The position numbers and the translations under genes are program-made. A DNA stretch of 6,617 nt from Oscillospiraceae bacterium (GTDB lineage: Bacteria; Bacillota; Clostridia; UBA1381). The stretch spans positions 1-6,617 of the forward strand of contig SVKH01000087.1 in NCBI GenBank assembly GCA_015068545.1, read 5' to 3'. This document shows, one piece after another, positions 1 through 4,055 of the stretch (within the stretch, counting starts at the first letter, position 1; every line of letters starts with the position of its first letter). The notes under the pieces are model-generated. The model saw nothing but the letters and a program-made list of their open reading frames with translations. It was not told where the DNA came from and made no database searches.

Positions 1-69
1 TGTTCCATCTTCTTTAATATGCTTTATGTCTTCAAAACATTTATACTCTTTTGCAATTAAATTGCTCAT
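1..69 (-). CDS. DinD-like protein, N-terminal fragment (cut by window edge)
   Basis: Only the first 23 codons are inside the window; the gene continues past base 1. The start is ATG at 69, preceded by an AGAGGT ribosome binding site about 6 bases upstream. The visible residues begin MSNLIAKEYKCFEDIKHIKE and continue DGT. A FEDIKHI-[KD]-[ED]-[DN]-G segment near the N-terminus is what I know from DNA-damage-inducible protein D (DinD), where it precedes a Y/W-A-R-E-L motif of the BRO-N-like domain. That next motif lies outside the window, so the call rests on a short stretch. DinD proteins have a poorly defined role linked to the SOS response and RecA. No classical Firmicutes LexA box (GAAC-N4-GTTC) is visible upstream. 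The gene diverges from ruvX across 195 bp. Confidence 0.5.
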   Translation of the reverse strand, partial: MSNLIAKEYKCFEDIKHIKEDGT

Positions 70-113
70 TACTTTACCTCTTTTCTTTTTTCGACATTCT
101 TCGACACAATCTC

Positions 114-153
114 CCTATATGATCACATATAGATAATTCAAAAAATTCTTCAA
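114..153 (-). promoter_or_regulatory. Candidate promoter of the dinD-like gene with overlapping palindrome
   Basis: On the minus strand two imperfect sigma-A arrangements are possible: TTGAAG (153-148) with TATATG (131-126), or TTGAAT (141-136) with TATAGG (119-114), each with a 16-base spacer. An interrupted palindrome at 115-132, CTATATG-4-CATATAG read on the minus strand, covers the -10 of the first arrangement and most of the -10 of the second. A regulator bound there would block transcription. Neither promoter is close to consensus, so the exact start is unsure. Confidence 0.35.
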
Positions 154-167
154 ATCCCAATTCTATT

Positions 168-239
168 CATACCACGATTATACACCACATACCAAAATTA
201 TGCAATCATTATTTGACTTTTTCAAACTATTGTGGTATG
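168..239. repeat. Three copies of CATACCA in the dinD/ruvX intergenic region
   Basis: CATACCA occurs directly at 168-174 and 188-194, exactly 20 bp apart, and inverted at 233-239. The outer pair extends to an 11-bp imperfect inverted repeat (168-178 against 229-239, 10 of 11 matching). The inverted copy covers the -10 element of the ruvX promoter. A separate inverted pair, TGCAATCA (201-208) and TGATTGC (241-247), brackets the same promoter. The layout resembles operator sites, but no regulator is identified. Confidence 0.4.
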
Positions 240-241
240 CT
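213..241 (+). promoter_or_regulatory. Sigma-A promoter of ruvX (extended -10)
   Basis: TTGACT (213-218), a 17-base spacer and TATGCT (236-241), with TGG just before the -10 making an extended -10. Transcription would start near 248, only a few bases before the AAGGAG ribosome binding site at 251-256, so the leader is very short. Confidence 0.6.
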
Positions 242-264
242 GATTGCGGTAAGGAGATATGCTT

Positions 265-678
265 ATGAGAATACTTGGAATAGATTACGGAGACGCAAGA
301 ATCGGCATAGCAGTAAGTGATATAATGGGCTGGACAGCACAAGGCGTAGGCACAATATATAACAAAGGCTGGACAAAGCTTTCTGCTGAGCTGGACAAAA
401 TATTAAAGGAATATAATCCCGAAAAAATAGTTTTGGGACTGCCGAAAAACATGGATGGCACACTGGGATTCCGAGCTGAAGCAACGTATGAATTTGCAGA
501 GAATTTAAAAACAATTTACTCCGGCGAAATCATCTTCCGAGATGAGAGATTGACCACAGTTGGCGCATCCAGATTCCTGAACGAAACTAACACAAGAGGA
601 AAAGACAGGAAGCAGGTTATTGACACAGTTTCTGCCTGCCTGATACTGGAAGGCTTTTTAAATGAGAATAAAAAATAG
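265..678 (+). CDS. ruvX: RuvX/YqgF family putative pre-16S rRNA nuclease / Holliday junction resolvase
   Basis: This 137-residue protein has the usual length and all main motifs of the YqgF/RuvX family, an RNase H-like fold nuclease. Family members have been linked to 5' maturation of 16S rRNA and, from structure, to Holliday junction cleavage. Visible motifs are MRILGIDYGDARIGIAVSD at the N-terminus with acidic D7, VLGLPKNMDG around 57-65, FRDERLTT at 91-98 with E94, and VIDTVSA with D120. These acidic residues fit the metal-binding active site. The reading frame also has an ATG six bases earlier (259), but the AAGGAG at 251-256 is only 2 bases from that and 8 bases from the ATG at 265, and RuvX proteins normally begin MR-I-L-G, so 265 is preferred. 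A DUF1292 gene follows, as in Bacillus; the ireB/yrzL gene that often precedes ruvX is not here. Confidence 0.93.
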   Translation: MRILGIDYGDARIGIAVSDIMGWTAQGVGTIYNKGWTKLSAELDKILKEYNPEKIVLGLPKNMDGTLGFRAEATYEFAENLKTIYSGEIIFRDERLTTVGASRFLNETNTRGKDRKQVIDTVSACLILEGFLNENKK

Positions 679-707
679 TTGACAAGTTCGACTTAGTATA
701 TTAAAAT
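679..707 (+). promoter_or_regulatory. Sigma-A promoter of the DUF1292 gene
   Basis: A perfect TTGACA (679-684) begins at the base after the ruvX TAG stop; a 17-base spacer leads to TAAAAT (702-707, 5 of 6 consensus). Transcription would start near 714. There is no terminator between ruvX and this promoter, so the downstream gene can be read both from ruvX and from here. Confidence 0.65.
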
Positions 708-759
708 AAATGTATAAAACAGTTTCTTGTTAATATAATATGAATATAAGGAGAATAAC

Positions 760-1023
760 ATGGAAGATAATATTTTGATTTTGGAAGATGAGAACGGTAA
801 TCCTGTTGAATTTATGGTTATAGATGTTTACGAATTTAACGATGCGACATACTTTGCTATGGTAGAAGTTATCGAAGGAAGCATAGAAGAGTCTGACGAA
901 GTAGTTATAATGCGAGTTGACGGTGAAGGCGATGATGCTGAGCTTGTTATGATAGAAGACGAAGCTGAACTTGATGCCGCATTTAACGAGTTTGTACGTC
1001 GCGATCAGGAGGATATGGAATAA
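760..1023 (+). CDS. DUF1292 family protein (YrzB-type)
   Basis: A small, strongly acidic 87-residue protein with few basic residues. The pattern of an N-terminal LEDENGNPVEFMVID segment, then Y-x-x-x-MVEV and EEVVIMRV-like strands, then an acidic DEAELDAAFNEF tail is typical of the DUF1292 family, whose Bacillus member is YrzB. The function is not known. In Firmicutes this family sits next to ruvX, often with ireB (yrzL) and behind alaS, and the ruvX link is kept here. The start is ATG at 760 with AAGGAG at 748-753, 6 bases upstream. It has its own promoter directly after ruvX. The stop TAA is 8 bases before the promoter of the RNA gene that follows, and no terminator separates them. Confidence 0.9.
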   Translation: MEDNILILEDENGNPVEFMVIDVYEFNDATYFAMVEVIEGSIEESDEVVIMRVDGEGDDAELVMIEDEAELDAAFNEFVRRDQEDME

Positions 1024-1031
1024 TTTTCTCC

Positions 1032-1060
1032 TTGAAAAAACAAATCCCTCATGATATGAT
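1032..1060 (+). promoter_or_regulatory. Strong sigma-A promoter of the 6S RNA candidate
   Basis: TTGAAA (1032-1037), 17-base spacer, TATGAT (1055-1060), with TGA immediately before the -10, giving an extended -10. The predicted start is near A1067. No ribosome binding site plus ORF follows on this strand within the next 240 bases, which points to an untranslated RNA. Confidence 0.7.
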
Positions 1061-1066
1061 GGATAC

Positions 1067-1270
1067 ATAAATAATCCCTGCGATTCACGTAAAAAACCTA
1101 CATTTTTTACCAACACTTCTTATAATGGATTTCTACTCTTTTTGCGGCATATACGCCTCCTTTTCCCTTTGGAACTGCCAGTGGACATATAATGCAAAAA
1201 GGTGATAACCAACCTGCATATGCAGGTAAGAAATTAGGTCTTTCCTACGGTCTGTGCGGGGTTTTGTTTT
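1067..1270 (+). ncRNA. ssrS: Probable 6S RNA
   Basis: The roughly 200-nt transcript folds by hand into one long rod. The closing stem pairs CCCTGCG (1076-1082) with GTGCGGGG (up to 1261), then a symmetric 5/5 internal loop, then CGTA (1088-1091) with TACG (1246-1249), ACCTA (1096-1100) with TAGGT (1235-1239), and a 10-bp helix of 1102-1111 with 1225-1234 (one G-U). A bubble follows, about 1112-1137 on the 5' side. It contains TATAAT (1121-1126), and its 3' side can form the small hairpin 1212-1227. An apical arm starts with CTTTTTGC (1138-1145) pairing GCAAAAAG (1194-1201) and holds a TTCC-CTTT-GGAA tip. Length, closed ends, central bubble and bubble hairpin are what 6S RNA shows; 6S RNA binds sigma-A RNA polymerase as an open-promoter mimic. 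The 3' closing stem is followed by a T-rich run at 1262-1270. Ends are approximate. The call is by structure, not by alignment. Confidence 0.68.
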
Positions 1271-1282
1271 ATAAAAATTCCT

Positions 1283-1310
1283 AGGAGATGCAAATGAAGC
1301 ATCTCCTTTT
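1283..1310 (+). terminator. Intrinsic terminator after the 6S RNA candidate
   Basis: A perfect 9-bp stem, AGGAGATGC (1283-1291) and GCATCTCCT (1299-1307), with a 7-base loop and a short T run ending at 1310. It can end both the ncRNA transcript and read-through from ruvX and the DUF1292 gene. On the opposite strand the stem is also followed by a T stretch a few bases further on, so it may work in both directions. Confidence 0.8.
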
Positions 1311-1502
1311 AGCTTACCAAAGATTCCGTTTTTACACAAAAAGAGTAATTCAAAAAAAACAATAAAGGGGATGTAAAGAATCAAAGCTTTCCTATCGCAT
1401 GAAAAGACGGTGTAAAAAAAACACCCTTTTACACCGCCCTGCGGTCTGTGCATTTTTCTGCACCCTCTTTTTTGCATTTTCGAAAACTTTTACAACTCAT
1501 TC
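1311..1502. other. Gene-free spacer with hairpins and short repeats
   Basis: No ORF here has a ribosome binding site or a recognisable protein. Visible structure: the 10-bp stem at 1408-1436, a small CCGC-CCT-GCGG hairpin at 1434-1444, and a GTGCA/TGCAC hairpin (5-bp stem, 6-base loop) at about 1448-1463 followed by a T-rich stretch. The segment CCTGCGGTCTGTGC (1438-1451) matches 13 of 14 bases of the 6S closing-stem strand at 1244-1257. Confidence 0.5.
1408..1436 (-). terminator. Hairpin, possible end of the spoIIA transcript
   Basis: A perfect 10-bp stem, CGGTGTAAAA (1408-1417) and TTTTACACCG (1427-1436), with a 9-base loop. On the minus strand the stem is followed by TCTTTTC, a weak terminator tail; on the plus strand no T run follows directly. 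Going left from sigF it is the first strong stem I see, so it may end spoIIA read-through, which would then be antisense to the DUF4397-like gene. It could instead be a structure in the upstream region of that gene. Confidence 0.4.
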
Positions 1503-1530
1503 ACATTTTTATGTCAACCTCCATATTATA
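1503..1530 (+). promoter_or_regulatory. Possible sigma-K type promoter of the DUF4397-like gene
   Basis: AC at 1503-1504 in the context CACA, a 17-base spacer and CATATTATA (1522-1530) match the Bacillus mother-cell sigma-K consensus (mACm, 16-17 bases, CATAnnnTA) fully. The same -10 region also resembles sigma-E and a weak sigma-A site (TTCACA 1500-1505, 18 bases, TATTAT 1524-1529). A start about 7 bases downstream would fall inside the ribosome binding site region, which weakens the call. Confidence 0.3.
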
Positions 1531-1546
1531 CAGCGGAGGTGGAAAA

Positions 1547-1804
1547 ATGTATGGATATATTTGTGTGAAAAATCTTAGCTGTTATCCTGTGATATCAGTT
1601 TATATAAATGATACCCTTTACTTTGCGGATGTTCTTACTACGTCACCATACAAGCCGGTAGACGCTGGCAGTGCACAGGTGAAAATTCTGAACAATCGCA
1701 GCAAAATGGTGTTGGACATATATCTTCCAATAAAATCACAACAGCGGTACATTTTGGAAGTTTTTCCTGAAACATACTCTTTTACACCGGTTGGGTTTTC
1801 CTGA
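1547..1804 (+). CDS. Small DUF4397-like protein
   Basis: An 85-residue protein. The start is ATG at 1547, set by a strong GGAGG (1535-1539) 7 bases upstream; the frame is open further back to 1448 but without a ribosome binding site. Residues 14-30 (PVISVYINDTLYFADVL), then a proline/tyrosine turn (TTSPYKPVDAG), then alternating hydrophobic strands (VKILNN, MVLDIYL, RYILEVF) look like the beta-rich repeat of DUF4397, which typically reads VDVYVNG...Y..LPAG. There is no signal peptide, membrane segment or catalytic motif. Function is unknown; I infer a possible sporulation role only from the neighbouring sigF operon and a sigma-K-like promoter match. The last 23 bases overlap the 3' end of sigF on the opposite strand. 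The family call is from pattern only. Confidence 0.7.
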   Translation: MYGYICVKNLSCYPVISVYINDTLYFADVLTTSPYKPVDAGSAQVKILNNRSKMVLDIYLPIKSQQRYILEVFPETYSFTPVGFS

Positions 1805-2492
1805 TTTTTTCAAGAACACTTTTTTCTATCCTTGAAACCTGAACTTGAGAAACGCCTATACATCTAGCAATTTCCTGCTGGGTTTTCCCCTTAAAATACC
1901 TTAGAACAATAATCTGCCGTTCTCTTTTTTCCAGATTGTTCAAGATACTCTCAACCGTAATCCTGTCCACTATTTTCTCCTCACTGTCTGAGGATTTTAA
2001 ACAATCAGAAATCTCGCTGTCCGAATCCTGGTACACGCTGCGGTTGATGGAATCCGGAGGAGCTGTGGCATCAAACGCCTCCAAAAGTTCCTCACAGGAA
2101 AATCCCGAACGTTGGGCAATTTCCGCTAAAGTAGGCTCTCTGCCAAGAGTACTTGCAAGCTCCTCCCTTGCAGCATGGCCTTTATACGCACATTCTTTAA
2201 TACTTCTTGATACCTTCAAAATACCGTCATCCCGAAGGAATCTGCGTATTTCTCCCATTATCATGGGTACAGCATATGTAGAAAACTTTACGCCAAAGCC
2301 TTCATCAAAATTATCAATTGCCTTCAATAGTCCCAAGCTTCCCGTTTGAGCAAGATCTTCAATATCCACACCGCTTCCTGTAAATCGTTTTGCAATACTG
2401 ACTACCAGTCCCATATTTCTGCTGCACAGCGTATCACGAGCTTTGATATCTCCTCCTTTGTAATCTTTTAGCAGTGTTTCGTTACTAACCAC
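1782..2492 (-). CDS. sigF: RNA polymerase sporulation sigma factor SigF
   Basis: A 236-residue sigma-70 family factor that directs early forespore transcription. Region 2 spans about residues 22-92, with the core-binding and -10 recognition stretch containing DLAQTGSLGLLKAIDNF and KFSTYAVPMIMGEIRRFLRDDG. Region 3 lies near 96-150 (VSRSIKE, LGREPTLAEIA). Region 4 is at about 183-232, with the helix-turn-helix TQQEIARCIGVSQVQVSRIE. SigF and SigG are close relatives; position directly after spoIIAA and spoIIAB decides for SigF. The start is GTG at 2492, 11 bases after the spoIIAB stop, with an AGGCGGTG-type binding site. The N-terminus is somewhat shorter than the Bacillus protein (about 255 aa). 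SpoIIAB holds the factor inactive until septation. Its TAA lies inside the convergent DUF4397-like gene. Confidence 0.95.
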   Translation of the reverse strand: MVSNETLLKDYKGGDIKARDTLCSRNMGLVVSIAKRFTGSGVDIEDLAQTGSLGLLKAIDNFDEGFGVKFSTYAVPMIMGEIRRFLRDDGILKVSRSIKECAYKGHAAREELASTLGREPTLAEIAQRSGFSCEELLEAFDATAPPDSINRSVYQDSDSEISDCLKSSDSEEKIVDRITVESILNNLEKRERQIIVLRYFKGKTQQEIARCIGVSQVQVSRIEKSVLEKIRKTQPV

Positions 2493-2503
2493 AGATTCAC
2501 CGC

Positions 2504-2923
2504 CTAAATTTCAAGGTTCTTTACCAGCCTGATTCTGGTACCCATTCCCGGAGCTGATTCTATCTCAACATTATCCATAAAACTCTCCATGATAGAAAAT
2601 CCCATTCCGGACCGTTCTAGCTCCGGTTTTCCTGTGTACAGCGGCATCCTCGCCTTTTCCACATCCTCTATCCCCCAGCCTTCGTCAGTTACAGTAAACT
2701 CTATCATTTTCCCACTGATTTTCCCTTCCATTTTCACTATACCTTCACTATTTTCATATCCGTGAATTATAGCATTGGTGACAGCTTCGGAAACTGCTGT
2801 CTTTATCTCCGCAAGCTCAGGTGCCGTAGGATTTGCAGATGCCACAAAAGCAGCCGCTGTCATACGGGCAAAACTTTCATTTTCCGATTTTGCATCAAAT
2901 TCTAGGCTCATCCGGTTTTCCAT
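2504..2923 (-). CDS. spoIIAB: Anti-sigma F factor and serine kinase SpoIIAB
   Basis: A 139-residue GHKL (Bergerat-fold) ATPase. It binds SigF in the predivisional cell and mother cell and phosphorylates SpoIIAA. The N-box EAVTNAIIHGY carries E46 and N50; the G1 box is DEGWGI with D80; the G2 box is ERSGMGFSIME with GMG at 106-108; GTRIRL lies near the C-terminus. R20 (NESFAR), the residue known in Bacillus SpoIIAB to contact SigF and SpoIIAA, is present at the same number. The start is ATG at 2923 with a purine-rich GAGGAGAGG upstream, 15 bases after the spoIIAA stop. The gene is intact and collinear with the Bacillus protein. Confidence 0.96.
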   Translation of the reverse strand: MENRMSLEFDAKSENESFARMTAAAFVASANPTAPELAEIKTAVSEAVTNAIIHGYENSEGIVKMEGKISGKMIEFTVTDEGWGIEDVEKARMPLYTGKPELERSGMGFSIMESFMDNVEIESAPGMGTRIRLVKNLEI

Positions 2924-2938
2924 ATGTACCTCTCCTCT

Positions 2939-3280
2939 CTATTTTTCCAAAATTCGTAATGCTCTATCATAATCCGTTGTCAGTTTTATTATTTTATCTA
3001 TCCCCGACATCTCCATAATTCTCATTATCTGCGCATTCACTCCGTATGCCACGACCTTGCCGCCTAAAGTCCGCACCTTTTTGTATCTTCCCATAATCAT
3101 TCCTATTCCGGACGAATCCATAAAGCTCAATTGAGTAAAATCAAAAATAATACTGACAGCATTTGTAGACCTTAGCATCCTGTCTGCCTCTTCCTTTACC
3201 TCTCCCGCTGTATGATGATCAAGCTCTCCAAAAAGGTGAACCAAAAGTGCACGTTTTTCACCAAGTAACCTTACTTCCAA
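2939..3280 (-). CDS. spoIIAA: Anti-sigma F factor antagonist SpoIIAA
   Basis: A STAS-domain anti-anti-sigma factor. Unphosphorylated SpoIIAA binds SpoIIAB and frees SigF. I choose a TTG start at 3280: it sits 8 bases after a perfect AAGGAGGA (3295-3288), and the resulting 113 residues begin close to where the family does, with GELDHHTA at 18-25. A longer reading from TTG at 3316 is open, but has no comparable binding site, would translate through this Shine-Dalgarno and would overlap the upstream gene. The phosphorylation motif FMDSSGIG is present; S57 corresponds to the phosphorylated Ser58 of Bacillus. The conserved GRYKKVRTLGGKV helix-strand segment and a C-terminal MSGIDKII complete the domain. 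It is the second gene of the minus-strand operon, 28 bases after the ssb-like stop. Confidence 0.94.
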   Translation of the reverse strand: MEVRLLGEKRALLVHLFGELDHHTAGEVKEEADRMLRSTNAVSIIFDFTQLSFMDSSGIGMIMGRYKKVRTLGGKVVAYGVNAQIMRIMEMSGIDKIIKLTTDYDRALRILEK

Positions 3281-3287
3281 TTTAAAA

Positions 3288-3295
3288 TCCTCCTT
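3288..3295 (-). promoter_or_regulatory. Ribosome binding site that sets the SpoIIAA start
   Basis: AAGGAGGA on the minus strand is followed after 8 bases by TTG at 3280. No ATG lies nearby in the right frame, so this decides the SpoIIAA start in favour of an unusual TTG codon. Confidence 0.8.
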
Positions 3296-3308
3296 CGTTA
3301 TCCCATTC

Positions 3309-3923
3309 TTACGCAAATTCCATTCTGCTTACAGATACCTCGTAGGCTGTCCGTTCCACAACGTCATCTTCGGAGAGATGCTTCTGATAAACTCTTGACT
3401 GAATTCTCCCCCAGATTTTTACGTTATCGCCTACCATAATGTTTTTGGCAAAGCGTGCATTTCTGCCCCATGCAATTACGGGAATATAGTCCGATTTATT
3501 ATAGCTACGGTTTACTGCCACCAATAAATCTGTTATTTCTCTGCCAAAAGGTGTCGTTCTGTACACAGGCTCTTTACAGATAAAGCCGTTAAGATACAGA
3601 GAGTTTGGATTCTTATCAGATTCATTACATTCTCTGATATCCTTAGCAAAAACGGTTAAAATCAGACGATTATCGCCGCCTTGGTAACTGTTATACGACC
3701 TAAACTGTCCGGATATTTCGCACAGCTTACCCACAGCAGGCGGACAATCCGGCATAAGCCTGTCGGATATCATCACCCTTACCTTATCGCTTATTCCGGA
3801 AAGTCTTGGGATTTCCAGAGTAAAGGTGTAGAATTTCTCTCCGTAAATTTCATGACTAAATTCCGGTTCGTCCGAAATGATTCCTATAACCTCTGCATGG
3901 TTATTTGTAATAGTATTATCCAT
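3309..3923 (-). CDS. Single-stranded DNA-binding protein-like, tandem OB folds
   Basis: 204 residues holding two OB-fold segments. The second (about 105-203) is close to bacterial SSB: NSLYLNGFICKEPVYRTTPFG resembles the SSB start N-x-x-x-L-x-G-x-[LI]-x-x-[DE]-P-x-x-R-x-T-P-x-G, then DLLVAVNRSY, DYIPVIAWG, ARFAKNIMVGD and a closing strand EVSVSRMEF. The first (about 8-98) has a similar plan (AEVIGIISDEPEF, FYTFTLEI, GKLCEISGQ, LILTVFAKDI) but is diverged. There is no acidic DDDIPF-type C-terminal tip, so it probably does not act as the housekeeping SSB. The ATG at 3923 follows AGGAGG; an ATG at 3941 in the same frame overlaps that binding site and is rejected. It is the first gene of the spoIIA operon, under a sigma-H type promoter. 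Binding of single-stranded DNA is likely by family; its job in sporulation is not known to me. Confidence 0.85.
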   Translation of the reverse strand: MDNTITNNHAEVIGIISDEPEFSHEIYGEKFYTFTLEIPRLSGISDKVRVMISDRLMPDCPPAVGKLCEISGQFRSYNSYQGGDNRLILTVFAKDIRECNESDKNPNSLYLNGFICKEPVYRTTPFGREITDLLVAVNRSYNKSDYIPVIAWGRNARFAKNIMVGDNVKIWGRIQSRVYQKHLSEDDVVERTAYEVSVSRMEFA

Positions 3924-3955
3924 CTTTATTCTCCTCCTCACTACATAAATTATAT

Positions 3956-3985
3956 TTATTCACAAAGATTGGCAAATATTACTCT
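3956..3985 (-). promoter_or_regulatory. Sigma-H type promoter of the ssb-like/spoIIA operon
   Basis: On the minus strand AGAGTAATA (3985-3977) matches the sigma-H -35 RnAGGAwWW with one mismatch; 12 bases later TGTGAATAA (3964-3956) matches RnnGAATww with one mismatch. Bacillus spoIIA is under sigma-H, so the position is as expected. Transcription would start near 3949, about 26 bases before the ssb-like ATG. A weaker sigma-A option, TTGCCA (3975-3970) and TATAAT (3954-3949) with a short 15-base spacer, overlaps it. Confidence 0.6.
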
Positions 3986-3990
3986 TTTGC

Positions 3991-4019
3991 TTGACAAATT
4001 CTCAAAAAAATGCGATAAT
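3991..4019 (+). promoter_or_regulatory. Sigma-A promoter of valS (extended -10)
   Basis: A perfect TTGACA (3991-3996), 17-base spacer and GATAAT (4014-4019), with TGC just before the -10. Transcription would start near 4026, leaving a leader of only about 30 bases before the ATG. Its -35 lies 5 bases from the -35 of the divergent sigma-H promoter. Confidence 0.8.
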
Positions 4020-4055
4020 GTATATTGAGTATTTATGTTTATTAGGAGGAATATG

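Noticed and set aside
1089..1110. Local hairpin GTAAAAAA/TTTTTTAC as a terminator after the DUF1292 gene
   Set aside because: The stem is nearly all A-T and has no T run after it; the same bases pair better in the long rod with 1225-1241.
730..1116. Minus-strand ORF opposite the DUF1292 gene
   Set aside because: It is the complement of a recognised acidic protein, giving an artificial hydrophobic/basic composition, and has no binding site.
1121..1126. TATAAT as a promoter inside the RNA region
   Set aside because: No -35 element lies 16-18 bases upstream. Its place in the 6S bubble is a better explanation.
1133..1477. A 114-residue minus-strand ORF across the 6S RNA region
   Set aside because: No ribosome binding site before its ATG, it runs through the terminator and the 6S fold, and its sequence shows no domain. 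It is most likely the antisense shadow of the RNA gene.
1448..1546. Upstream extension of the DUF4397-like ORF to the ATG at 1448
   Set aside because: There is no ribosome binding site at 1448 and the extension contains hairpins, while GGAGG is correctly placed before 1547.
3281..3316. Longer SpoIIAA from TTG at 3316
   Set aside because: It would translate through a perfect Shine-Dalgarno, lacks one of its own, and adds residues not expected in the family.
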